A stretch of DNA of 64,000 bases from Staphylospora marina (GTDB lineage: Bacteria > Bacillota > Bacilli > Thermoactinomycetales > Thermoactinomycetaceae). The notes beneath the pieces were generated by a model. It ran no database searches. It was not told the DNA's origin and saw only the letters and a list, made by a program, of their open reading frames with translations. Position numbers and translations under genes: made by a program. The DNA lies in the NCBI RefSeq assembly GCF_003856495.1, contig NZ_CP034118.1, forward strand, positions 1,096,001-1,160,000, read 5' to 3'. Shown piece by piece: positions 56,627 through 64,000 of the stretch (position 1 is the stretch's first letter; each line of letters opens with the position of its first letter).

Positions 56627-59179
56627 ATGGACAGCCGGGAACAGAATCAGTCGTTTGTGCAGCGGGCCAGGGAAGAATTTGAGCAGCACATCCCCTGGTG
56701 GCAGGAGAGGAAGCCGCTGAAGCAGCTCCCTGCCAAACTGGAAGAGATGCTGGAAAAGGGGGATCCGGCATTTGTGGAGGAAGCGCTCAAATTTGCCGCT
56801 CTCAGTTTGGGGGAGTACGGAGAATCGTATTGGGAAAACGGTTCTTGGGTTCATGAACGTGTCGAACTTTACAAAGAGGAGATCGACCGGGAAGACGGAT
56901 CGTGGTTGTGGACGTTGTACTTGAAGCGGCATCCGTTGGTCCATGACGCGCTGACCGAGTTGCTCCGACACCGGGATTACTGGGAGACCGGCCAGATGGT
57001 CGACAGATGGTTCCAAACGGGCAAAAGTCGTGGTTGGTGGCAAGGTCATTGGAATTCCAGAATCCAATGGAGTTCCTGGTATCTCTCCACGTTCATCCCG
57101 CTAGGTACGGTGTATTTCCGCTACATGAAAGCGATGTTCAAGGATGCGGAAAAGCGTGAAGCCGAGACGCCGGTCTGGGCACTTCTTGCGTACCGGTTTG
57201 ACGTTGAACGCCCGTCTTGGCGGTATTGGTATGTAGGAGAAAAAAGAATTTACGGTCCGGACACCCATCACTATCTGCGCAGGCGCGCCTGGCGAACCCT
57301 GAAGCAATTGGGGGAGGCCGCCTCTCCAGAATACGTCAAGCGCGCGGCCGCATTGCTCAAATGGTACAGCGATGAAGACGCACTTGGCGAAATGCGGATG
57401 CAGTTTGCCGATCCATCCATCCTCAATTTTACCCGACTGTGGGTGTTCAACCAGATCCTGTTCAGGAACAGCCGGCGCTTTGTTCCGTCTTCCCCGCGGC
57501 GCTTCAAGGCCATGGAAGGGGCGTCCATGGCGGACTGGCCAGACGAACGGGAAGAAGCGTTTCCCAAACTGTGGGATCGCCACCCGGAACTCCTGTGGGA
57601 GCTGGTGAAAGAAGCGAAAGCCACTCCGGTGATCCGTTTCGCCGCCCGGGCGCTGCGACTGGGGAACAGAGAGTTTTTGAACAACCTGTCGGACGAAGAG
57701 CTCCAGGGGTTGTTGCAAGATCGCCATGCAAGCCGCAAGGCCGTGGGGGCGGAGTGGATTCTGGAACGTCTCTCTCCGGATCGTCCTTCCTTTGAGAGAT
57801 GGTGGAAACTGGTTCTGACCGGCGATTGGGGAATTTTGGAATCGGCCAAGGCGTTTGTCCGGAAGCATGTCTCTTCCTGGGATTCCGGTATCCGTCAGAA
57901 GTGGCTTTCCCGCCTGATCGAGGAAATCCGGAAAGAAGAAGGAGGACGGTTTGAGATTGAAGCGGCGGTGAGCGTGATTCATGAAGCGTTCGCCGAATCC
58001 TTGCCCGAACTGGCAACGGTAAGGGTGGCGGAAGAGTGTCTGGCTTCTTCCCATGAATCGGTCCGGAAGCTGGCTGCTCTGGTCTTGGAGAAGTTGGATC
58101 CGAAGCGTCATCCTTTCACCGGGAGGGATCTCTTGCCGTTTTTGGGAAGCAAGGTGCCCGTTGTGCGGGAAGCGGCCAGAAACGTGCTGGAGCGGCGGTT
58201 CGCATCGCTGTCGTTGGATGCCGAAGTGCTGGCGGAGATGGCCATGATCCCCGGAGACGATCACCGGGAGGCTTTTACCCGTTTTCTGGAAAACCGAATT
58301 CTCTGGTTGATTCCTCATCAGAAGGAACTGATCCGCCTTCTGTGGGTGCGGATGTTGCGGTCCGACACACCGGAAGATTTGCGAGGATATATTCGGGAAG
58401 AACTGCTTGGACGCCTGTTTTTCAAAGAGTTGGCGGAAACGCCGTTGGAAAAAGTGTTCCGGCTGCTGGAACATCAGGAAATCGCCATGTCCGAATTCGG
58501 CACCCGTCTGTTCCTGCTGAAAAACCCCGGTCCGGAAGATTTGGGAATGGATGACTGGATTCGCATGGCGCACAACCCCGTGGCCCGGGCCCGGAAAGAA
58601 GCCAGAGCACGGATTGCCGTCATTGCGCACCGTTTCCGTGAGGAAGAATGGGTGCGGCTGGCCGAGACAGAGTGGGAGGATACCCGGAATTGGGTGATGG
58701 AGCGGATTCAAGCCTGGTCTCCGGAGGAGATCACGCCTGCTCTCATTTATGGACTGATGGATACCTCTTTGAAAGAGATTCAGCAATTTGCCATGGATTT
58801 GGTGAAAAACCGGCAGCGGGAACTCGATGTGCGCGAATTGATGCTCCGGGCCACCGAACATCCGGATCTCACCGTTCAGGAATACGCGCTTGAGCTCGCC
58901 GCTCAGTTGGATTGGGATGCCGGGCTTGTGCGGAAACTGGACCTGTTTTTCCGGACGGTGCTCTTCCGGGTTCACACCGGCAGAAAGGCCAAGGACCTGG
59001 CGCTGGATCTTCTGATCCGATTGGGCATGCGGGACAGGGAAACGGCGGAAGCCGTGGCTCTTTTGCTTTCGGATTTGGCCCGGACGCAAACGAAGAAAGA
59101 TTTCGACCGGATTCTGACCGCTTTGGTGCGGATGCAACGGAAATATCCGGACTTGTCACTGCCGGTGCAATTCATCTGA
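56627..59179 (+). CDS. HEAT/ARM-repeat-like retron accessory protein
   Basis: An 850-residue, almost fully helical protein. Helix pairs with the HEAT/ARM look (for example CLASSHESVRKLAALVLEKL and KVPVVREAARNVLERRF at about residues 465-520, and HNPVARARKEARARIAVIA about residue 650) recur through most of the length. The N-terminal ~200 residues are very Trp-rich (WW pairs). No enzyme motif is visible; a scaffold or sensor role is inferred. The ATG at 56627 has AGGAGG 6 nt upstream. It is the first protein of a three-gene operon with the SWIM protein (13-nt gap) and the RT, directly downstream of the retron RNA. Confidence 0.8.
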   Translation: MDSREQNQSFVQRAREEFEQHIPWWQERKPLKQLPAKLEEMLEKGDPAFVEEALKFAALSLGEYGESYWENGSWVHERVELYKEEIDREDGSWLWTLYLKRHPLVHDALTELLRHRDYWETGQMVDRWFQTGKSRGWWQGHWNSRIQWSSWYLSTFIPLGTVYFRYMKAMFKDAEKREAETPVWALLAYRFDVERPSWRYWYVGEKRIYGPDTHHYLRRRAWRTLKQLGEAASPEYVKRAAALLKWYSDEDALGEMRMQFADPSILNFTRLWVFNQILFRNSRRFVPSSPRRFKAMEGASMADWPDEREEAFPKLWDRHPELLWELVKEAKATPVIRFAARALRLGNREFLNNLSDEELQGLLQDRHASRKAVGAEWILERLSPDRPSFERWWKLVLTGDWGILESAKAFVRKHVSSWDSGIRQKWLSRLIEEIRKEEGGRFEIEAAVSVIHEAFAESLPELATVRVAEECLASSHESVRKLAALVLEKLDPKRHPFTGRDLLPFLGSKVPVVREAARNVLERRFASLSLDAEVLAEMAMIPGDDHREAFTRFLENRILWLIPHQKELIRLLWVRMLRSDTPEDLRGYIREELLGRLFFKELAETPLEKVFRLLEHQEIAMSEFGTRLFLLKNPGPEDLGMDDWIRMAHNPVARARKEARARIAVIAHRFREEEWVRLAETEWEDTRNWVMERIQAWSPEEITPALIYGLMDTSLKEIQQFAMDLVKNRQRELDVRELMLRATEHPDLTVQEYALELAAQLDWDAGLVRKLDLFFRTVLFRVHTGRKAKDLALDLLIRLGMRDRETAEAVALLLSDLARTQTKKDFDRILTALVRMQRKYPDLSLPVQFI

Positions 59180-59192
59180 GGAGGGGCGCCAG

Positions 59193-60866
59193 GTGCTTTT
59201 TCAGCAAACGTACGCCAAGTCGAGCGGAGTTCGCCAGGTCGACGGCCGGACCATGGTTGACCTCGCCCCGGATCTGGGGCGGGATCCCACCTATTTCCGC
59301 GGAAAGATCCTTGATCCCGTCCGCTACCGCGATGCGATGATCGCGCTTCGTGATGTGGTGGTCTCCGATCTCCGCTACAAACCGAAAGATCACAGTGCCT
59401 ACCAAGCTTGGGTGCAGGAGCAGTACATGCTTGAGATCGCCGAGAAGTTGGACCGGAAACAAGAGGTTCAGCAACGGCTGAAGGAAGTTCGTGAACGGAT
59501 GAATCTGCTGGCAAAGCGCCGGGAAAAGCGGATGGGCGACTATTGGAAGGCCCGGAACCGGTACTTTGACTGGCTGCGCAGGAATCACCCGGATTGGGTG
59601 TGGGTGCTGGATCCCGTCATCACGGTGGCGCCGGATCAGGTATTTTTCGAGGCGTTTTCCCAGGATGAATCCTCCTACGCCCGCCTGGCCGTCCATTCGG
59701 ACCTGTTCGACGATGTGAAGGAATTTGAATACGGCACGACCAACATCGATTTTTCCGATGCCCTGCTGGATGAGATGCGGCGGATCCGGACCTACCGTCC
59801 CACCGAATTCTCCGTGGATCCTTCCGGTTTTGAGGTGGCCACGGAAGGACGGGAAGTGTACAAGGAAAAGAAAATCGACGTGCCGGAGAGCTGGATCCGC
59901 GGCTTCCTTCAGGTCCAGTCGGCCATGGGGATGAAGGCCGCCGTGTTCGAGGCCGCACCGGTCGACTTTTACAACCTTTGCTCTTTCCTGAGAAGGAAAC
60001 GGGAGAAACACGGGCCCCGTTCGCTTCGGTGGGTGCTGCGTCCCGGGGAGAGAATCCGGGTGGTGATCGAGCCGTGGGATGAAGTGCTCGTTCTTTCCAA
60101 CTCCGTGTGGCAGGGCGATGAGGCGCGTGAAATCCGCGTTTGGGGTCGTCGGCGACTGTTCCTTCTTGAAAAGCTGTTGCCGCTGGCCAAAAAAATCACG
60201 GTCCATCTGCCGGGAAGCGGACTTCCGCACTTTTACGTGGCGGATTTGGGCTCGCTCAGCTTTACGCTCGGCTTGTCCGGATGGACGCAAAACGACTGGG
60301 CATCTTCCGCCAATTTCGATCTGATGACCGGAATCGGCGAGGATGTGGATCCGCATGAGAGCGCCCGGGTCTTCTCGAAACTGAAATGGAAGAAAACAGG
60401 CTCCGCGGGCGAGCTGGCTTCCTGGACCGGATTGCCCTCCGCCACCGTGCAGGAGGCACTGCGCCAGCTGTGCGCGGCCGGCCGGGTGATGTATGATTTG
60501 GAGATCGGCAAATACCGGCTCAGGGAACTCACCCGGGATCCCCTGCCGCTGGATGATCTTCGGTATGCACATCCCCGGGAGGAGGAAGCGGCCTCATTCA
60601 TCCGCTACGGGAAGGTGAGGCTCTGTGACACAATGAATCATGCCGACGGAAGCGTGGAGCTGAAAGGAACGACCGAAGAGAGGAGAGGGCGCATCCAGGA
60701 GACCGGCGTGATCCTGGACAGTGACGGCAGGTTGAAGGACGGCACCTGCTCCTGCCGATTGTATCGTCATTCCCGCCTTACGAAGGGGCCGTGCGCCCAT
60801 ATGCTTTCCTTGATGGTTCTGTCCCGTCGGCAGGAGCGCATGACGGGAGGTGAACAAGGTGTCTGA
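59193..60866 (+). CDS. Winged-helix/SWIM zinc-finger retron accessory protein
   Basis: A 557-residue protein. Residues 1-350 are mostly unassigned, with a charged coiled coil at about 75-130. A winged helix lies at about 393-447 (GELASWTGLPSATVQEALRQ). The C-terminal SWIM zinc finger has the CxCx(n)CxH pattern: Cys519, Cys521, Cys534, His536. SWIM domains bind nucleic acid or protein. The GTG at 59193 follows GGAGGGGC. It overlaps the RT gene by 8 nt, so translation is coupled. HEAT plus WH-SWIM next to a retron RT is a known but little-studied combination (as I recall, retron type XIII). Confidence 0.85.
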   Translation: MLFQQTYAKSSGVRQVDGRTMVDLAPDLGRDPTYFRGKILDPVRYRDAMIALRDVVVSDLRYKPKDHSAYQAWVQEQYMLEIAEKLDRKQEVQQRLKEVRERMNLLAKRREKRMGDYWKARNRYFDWLRRNHPDWVWVLDPVITVAPDQVFFEAFSQDESSYARLAVHSDLFDDVKEFEYGTTNIDFSDALLDEMRRIRTYRPTEFSVDPSGFEVATEGREVYKEKKIDVPESWIRGFLQVQSAMGMKAAVFEAAPVDFYNLCSFLRRKREKHGPRSLRWVLRPGERIRVVIEPWDEVLVLSNSVWQGDEAREIRVWGRRRLFLLEKLLPLAKKITVHLPGSGLPHFYVADLGSLSFTLGLSGWTQNDWASSANFDLMTGIGEDVDPHESARVFSKLKWKKTGSAGELASWTGLPSATVQEALRQLCAAGRVMYDLEIGKYRLRELTRDPLPLDDLRYAHPREEEAASFIRYGKVRLCDTMNHADGSVELKGTTEERRGRIQETGVILDSDGRLKDGTCSCRLYRHSRLTKGPCAHMLSLMVLSRRQERMTGGEQGV

Positions 60867-62328
60867 TGAACGGATGGAGGAGAAACGGCCACGAACCTTG
60901 GAAGAATGGGTGGAACAAGTCAGGCGATTGGGAAGGGAACACGCCATCCGCACGGAAATGATCCGTCTGGGCATGTGGGAAGAGAAGGAGCTGACGCCCG
61001 AAGAAAAGGCGCAGCAGCAGCGGGAAGATGCCGAGTATCAAAAACTGGCGGAAGAATCGATGCGTTTGCAGCGGGAATTGACCAAGTTGGGGAATCTCCA
61101 ACATTTGTTGGCGGAAGCCCGCAAGAAGCGAATCGAGGAGAGTCGCCGTCGCCGCGAGGAGCGGAAGAAAGAGATCGCCAAACGGGAAGCGGAGCGAAAA
61201 CGACGGTGGGCCGAACATCTCGAAATGCATATCGTTCATGCCGGGGCGGGTGTGTCGGGCGGCCTGAACGCTTTCGAGCATCAGGAAGAGAAACTGATGG
61301 CCGCCGGCCTTCCGCTGATCCGCTCGGCGCGGGAGCTTGCGGAGCTGATGGACATGCCGATCAGCCGGCTCCGCTGGCTCACGTATCACCGCAATGCGGC
61401 CACCGTTTGTCATTATCACCGGTTCACCGTCCCGAAACGGGGAGGGGGCTTGCGGGAGATTTCCAGTCCCAAACCCGAATTACGTCGCGCCCAGGAGTGG
61501 ATCAAACGGGAAATTCTCGACCGGTTCCCGGTTCATTCCGCGGCGACGGGCTTCCTTCCCGGCAAGAGCGTGCTGGACAATGCGGCTCCTCATCTGGGAC
61601 AGGCGGCGGTCATCAAGCTGGATTTGAAAGATTTCTTTCCCGGGATCACGTTTCATCGGGTGAAAGGGTTGTTCCGTTCGTTCGGATACAGCGAAGCGAT
61701 TGCCACATTGCTGGCGCTTTTGACGACCGAACCGCCGCGGCGGCCGGTGGAGTTTGACGGGAAAATGTATCACGTTGCTCTCGGGGAACGTCAACTGCCG
61801 CAAGGAGCTTGTACAAGTCCGGCCATCACCAACCTTTTGTGCAGGAAGCTTGACGCCCGGCTGGAGGGGCTGGCCCGAAAGCACGGCTTCCGTTATTCCC
61901 GCTATGCCGATGACCTCACCTTCTCTTGTCCGGCGGAACGGACGGACGCCATCCCGGTTCTGTTGGGAACGGCCCGCGCCGTCATCCGTCACGAAGGATT
62001 TGAGGTGAACGCGGAAAAAACGCGCGTGCTTCGGTCGTCCACCCGTCAACAGGTGACCGGTGTGGTGGTGAACGAAAAGCCGAACATCTCCCGGAATGAA
62101 CTGCGAAGATTCCGGGCGATTCTTCACCGGGTTTGGCAAAACGGCCCGGAGGCGGAAAACCGGGATGGGCATCCCCGTTTCTGGGAGTTCATCCAGGGAT
62201 ATGCCGCCTGGATTCGCATGGTACGGCCGGATCTGGAAGGCAAACTGGCGGTGCAACTTGCGCGCATCGCGGAAAAACATCGCTTGCCCGTGGCCGGTTG
62301 GGTGAAAGAAACCGCCGTGCGCGGATGA
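60859..62328 (+). CDS. Retron-type reverse transcriptase
   Basis: A 489-residue RT. The retron hallmarks are all present: NAAPH (NAxxH, residues 241-245), LDLKDFF with two catalytic-region Asp (255, 258), QLPQGACTSP (about 312-321), the active site YADD (349-352) in RYSRYADDLTF, and VTG (399-401) in QQVTGVVVN, followed by a thumb. An unusual N-terminal extension of about 130 residues is highly charged and predicted coiled coil (RKKRIEESRRRREERKK region). No maturase or endonuclease domain is fused, so it is not a group II intron. The GTG at 60859 has GGGAGG 8 nt upstream. It should prime from G56333 and copy the msd. Confidence 0.93.
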   Translation: MSDERMEEKRPRTLEEWVEQVRRLGREHAIRTEMIRLGMWEEKELTPEEKAQQQREDAEYQKLAEESMRLQRELTKLGNLQHLLAEARKKRIEESRRRREERKKEIAKREAERKRRWAEHLEMHIVHAGAGVSGGLNAFEHQEEKLMAAGLPLIRSARELAELMDMPISRLRWLTYHRNAATVCHYHRFTVPKRGGGLREISSPKPELRRAQEWIKREILDRFPVHSAATGFLPGKSVLDNAAPHLGQAAVIKLDLKDFFPGITFHRVKGLFRSFGYSEAIATLLALLTTEPPRRPVEFDGKMYHVALGERQLPQGACTSPAITNLLCRKLDARLEGLARKHGFRYSRYADDLTFSCPAERTDAIPVLLGTARAVIRHEGFEVNAEKTRVLRSSTRQQVTGVVVNEKPNISRNELRRFRAILHRVWQNGPEAENRDGHPRFWEFIQGYAAWIRMVRPDLEGKLAVQLARIAEKHRLPVAGWVKETAVRG

Positions 62329-62374
62329 GTGAAAAGATTGATGGGGTTTTGCCTTGGCGGACTTTGTCCGTCGT

Positions 62375-62536
62375 TTACCGGACTCTCATCAGAGTCCGGT
62401 TTTTTGGCGTTTTCAGACGACGGTTCAGGTATTCTTTCAACGTCAGGGGATGGGTTGCCAATGAGCGCAGGCAGGCACGAACTTGCCAAGCTTTGCCTGT
62501 CACCCGCAGACCGTGGGAATCCACATCGATTTTCAA
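62375..62536 (-). CDS. mciZ: MciZ-like inhibitor of FtsZ
   Basis: A 53-residue frame starting with TTG at 62536, with AAAGGAG 9 nt upstream. The core GLRVTGKAWQVRACL closely matches B. subtilis MciZ (GVVLVGKAWEIRAKL), a 40-residue mother-cell peptide that blocks FtsZ polymerisation during sporulation. In B. subtilis mciZ also lies beside nudF, which supports the call. The product has a C-terminal basic tail (KTPKNRTLMRVR) beyond the usual length, encoded within the RT terminator. A longer in-frame start at 62641 exists but has no good ribosome site. Confidence 0.8.
   Translation of the reverse strand: MKIDVDSHGLRVTGKAWQVRACLRSLATHPLTLKEYLNRRLKTPKNRTLMRVR
62377..62405 (+). terminator. Terminator of the retron operon
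   Basis: A perfect 10-bp stem ACCGGACTCT (62377-62386) with AGAGTCCGGT (62391-62400), then TTTTTT. The hairpin DNA also encodes the C-terminus of the convergent mciZ-like gene. Confidence 0.92.
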
Positions 62537-62653
62537 TTTGCTCGACTCCTTTGTTTTTGCCGTTGCGACGGCGAAATCATGCGACGCAGCGGCGGAAACG
62601 TCCTTTTTCCCATCGTGATTGCCATCTTTGTACCGTTTCATACGCCGGAACCG

Positions 62654-62691
62654 GGGGCAATATGCCCCGTGACCGGCAGGTGGGGTATAAT
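62654..62691 (+). promoter_or_regulatory. Promoter region of nudF with a small dyad
   Basis: A perfect TATAAT (62686-62691) lies 33 nt before the nudF ATG. The -35 region is covered by GGGGCA-ATA-TGCCCC (62654-62668), a perfect 6-bp dyad that could be an operator. Confidence 0.5.
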
Positions 62692-62723
62692 GGGGGAGTG
62701 AACCGAGAGCGGGAGATGAGAAA

Positions 62724-63269
62724 ATGAAGCATCTGGAAGAGAAAACGATAGCCAGCCGTACCCTGTTTGAAGGAAGGGTGGTCCGGCTGCAGGTGGATGA
62801 GGTGCTTCTGCCGAACGGCAACACCTCCACACGGGAGATCATCAAACACCCCGGAGCGGTGTGTGTCATGGCCGTGACGGAGGAAGGCAAACTGATTTTG
62901 GTTCGGCAGTACCGCAAGGCGATGGACAAAGTGACGTTGGAGATCCCGGCCGGCAAGTTGAATCCCGGTGAAGATCCCGCAGCGTGCGCGCTTCGGGAAC
63001 TGGAAGAGGAAACGGGATTGGTGGCGGAAGGGCTGGATCCCGTGATCGCTTTTTACACGGCCCCCGGCTTCACCGATGAACGGATTCATTTTTTCCGGGC
63101 CCGCGGATTGAAGCGGGGAACGTTCCGACCGGATGAGGACGAGTTTGTGGAACGGGTGGAATTGACACTGGAAGAGTGCCGCGAAAAGATCAAAAGCGGA
63201 GAAATCTGCGACGCCAAAACGGTGATGGCCGTCTGGCTCCGGGAAATGGAAGAGGCGGGCCTCCGATGA
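62724..63269 (+). CDS. nudF: ADP-ribose pyrophosphatase NudF
   Basis: A Nudix hydrolase that cleaves ADP-ribose to AMP and ribose 5-phosphate. The 181-residue product has the Nudix box GEDPAACALRELEEETGLVA and the upstream LVRQYRKA typical of the NudF group, plus Glu-rich EIPAGKL. It overlaps the next gene by 4 nt (ATGA). Confidence 0.95.
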   Translation: MKHLEEKTIASRTLFEGRVVRLQVDEVLLPNGNTSTREIIKHPGAVCVMAVTEEGKLILVRQYRKAMDKVTLEIPAGKLNPGEDPAACALRELEEETGLVAEGLDPVIAFYTAPGFTDERIHFFRARGLKRGTFRPDEDEFVERVELTLEECREKIKSGEICDAKTVMAVWLREMEEAGLR

Positions 63270-64000
63270 TCTTCCGGTCCGTGTTCGCCGACCTGCACAT
63301 TCACATCGGGCGAACCGAAAGCGGTCTTCCGGTCAAAATCACGGCGGCGCGGAACTTGACGTTTCGAAACATCATCCGGGAGGCGCATCATCGCAAGGGC
63401 CTTCGCCTGATCGGCATCATCGATGCCCATTCACCCCCGGTTCAGGAAGAAATCCGGCAGATGCTTGCCGCCGGGGAATTGCGGGAACATCCGGACGGAG
63501 GGCTTGTCTACGGGGATACCGTCTGCATTCCCGGAGCGGAAATCGAGGTGAAAGAGGAGGGAACGGGTCCCGCCCACGTGCTCGTCTATTTTCCGCATCT
63601 GGAGACGATGGAGAGGTTCACCGCCTGGTGCGCCCGGCACATGACCAATGTCCGGCTCAGCACCCAACGTTTGTACCGACCGGTGCGGGAATTGCAGAAA
63701 AAAACGAAAGAATGGGGCGGATTGTTCATCCCTGCCCATGTTTTCACTCCGTTCAAAAGCCTCTACGGCAGCGCGGTGGACCGGATGGACGAGCTCCTGG
63801 ATCCGGACCTGGTGCATGCCGTGGAGTTGGGGCTCAGTTCCGATTCGGAAATGGCGGATCATGTTCCGGAACTGGCGAGGTTCACGTTCGTGACCGATTC
63901 CGATGCCCATTCCCTGCCCAAGATCGGCAGGGAGTACAATGAACTGTGGATGAAGGAACCGTCGTTCCGGGAACTCCGGCTCGCTTTGGAGCGTCGGGAA
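63266..64000 (+). CDS. yqxK: PHP-domain endonuclease Q-like protein (YqxK family), truncated by the window
   Basis: The first 245 residues of a PHP-type protein. Metal-binding motifs are visible: DLHIHIG at the N-terminus, DAHSPP near residue 53, the conserved PGAEIEVKEEG, FIPAHVFTP and VTDSDAHSLPKIG. B. subtilis YqxK lies beside nudF and belongs to the family that includes archaeal endonuclease Q (deaminated DNA repair). The start ATG overlaps the nudF stop. The C-terminus continues past the window. Confidence 0.85.
   Translation, partial: MIFRSVFADLHIHIGRTESGLPVKITAARNLTFRNIIREAHHRKGLRLIGIIDAHSPPVQEEIRQMLAAGELREHPDGGLVYGDTVCIPGAEIEVKEEGTGPAHVLVYFPHLETMERFTAWCARHMTNVRLSTQRLYRPVRELQKKTKEWGGLFIPAHVFTPFKSLYGSAVDRMDELLDPDLVHAVELGLSSDSEMADHVPELARFTFVTDSDAHSLPKIGREYNELWMKEPSFRELRLALERRE

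Noticed and set aside
60859..62328. RT as a group II intron maturase or diversity-generating retroelement
   Set aside because: No maturase or endonuclease domain, no intron RNA domains V/VI seen, and no variable/template repeat pair or Avd gene; the NAxxH and VTG motifs are retron features.
62375..62956. A 193-codon minus-strand frame reaching back over nudF
   Set aside because: The upstream half is antisense to nudF and has no ribosome site. Only the 53-codon part with the TTG start is supported.
1..64000. CRISPR arrays, tRNA/rRNA genes, insertion sequences and prophage genes
   Set aside because: I looked for regularly spaced repeats, tRNA-like cloverleaf segments and transposase or phage structural motifs and saw none. 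Subtle tRNAs could still be missed by eye.

Overview
This window looks like the chromosome of a spore-forming, GC-rich member of the Bacillales, most likely Thermoactinomycetaceae. The evidence is Bacillus subtilis-like yqh-yqi-yqj-yqk gene order, a complete spoIIIA operon, spoIVB, spo0A, an OLE RNA locus, and a leucine dehydrogenase that reads like the Thermoactinomyces enzyme. TTG and GTG starts are frequent. The genus assignment is inference; no rRNA or tRNA gene was seen.

Layout. 1-9.2 kb: mntR, yqhO, yqhP, yqhQ, aroQ, papA and efp, then an inserted block (DUF441 protein, phosphosulfolactate synthase, MFS exporter, zinc-ribbon protein). 9.4-14.7 kb: spoIIIAA-AH behind a sigma-E-like promoter. 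15.1-17.9 kb: accB, accC, yqhY, nusB. 18.2-32.7 kb: folD, xseA, xseB, ispA, OLE RNA, oapA, dxs, tlyA, a membrane protein, nadK, argR, recN, spoIVB, an inserted arsR-like gene, spo0A. 32.8-34.8 kb: a CPA2 antiporter, a small basic protein and yqzF on the minus strand. 34.9-45.9 kb: bkdR, a sigma-54 promoter, ptb-bcd-buk-lpdV-bkdAA-bkdAB-bkdB for branched-chain amino acid breakdown, then lipB, which serves lipoylation of the E2 subunit. 46-50.4 kb: small membrane proteins, a CoiA-like zinc-finger/coiled-coil protein, a cysteine-dioxygenase-like protein and a 31-residue Prli42-like peptide. 50.4-56 kb: split methylmalonyl-CoA mutase, epimerase, carboxyltransferase and a tripeptidase-like peptidase. 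These can carry propionyl-CoA from Val/Ile breakdown to succinyl-CoA.

56.3-62.4 kb is the accessory highlight: a retron-type system. A strong promoter drives a structured RNA with complementary ends (GACTTTGTC / GACAAAGTC), a TAGC branch-point context, three short msr hairpins and a ~33-bp msd hairpin, closed by an intrinsic terminator. An operon follows: an 850-residue HEAT/ARM-like protein, a 557-residue winged-helix/SWIM zinc-finger protein, and a 489-residue reverse transcriptase with the retron hallmarks NAxxH, YADD and VTG. The convergent downstream gene is a TTG-started MciZ-like FtsZ inhibitor whose 3' end is encoded inside the RT terminator. nudF and a truncated yqxK-like gene complete the window.
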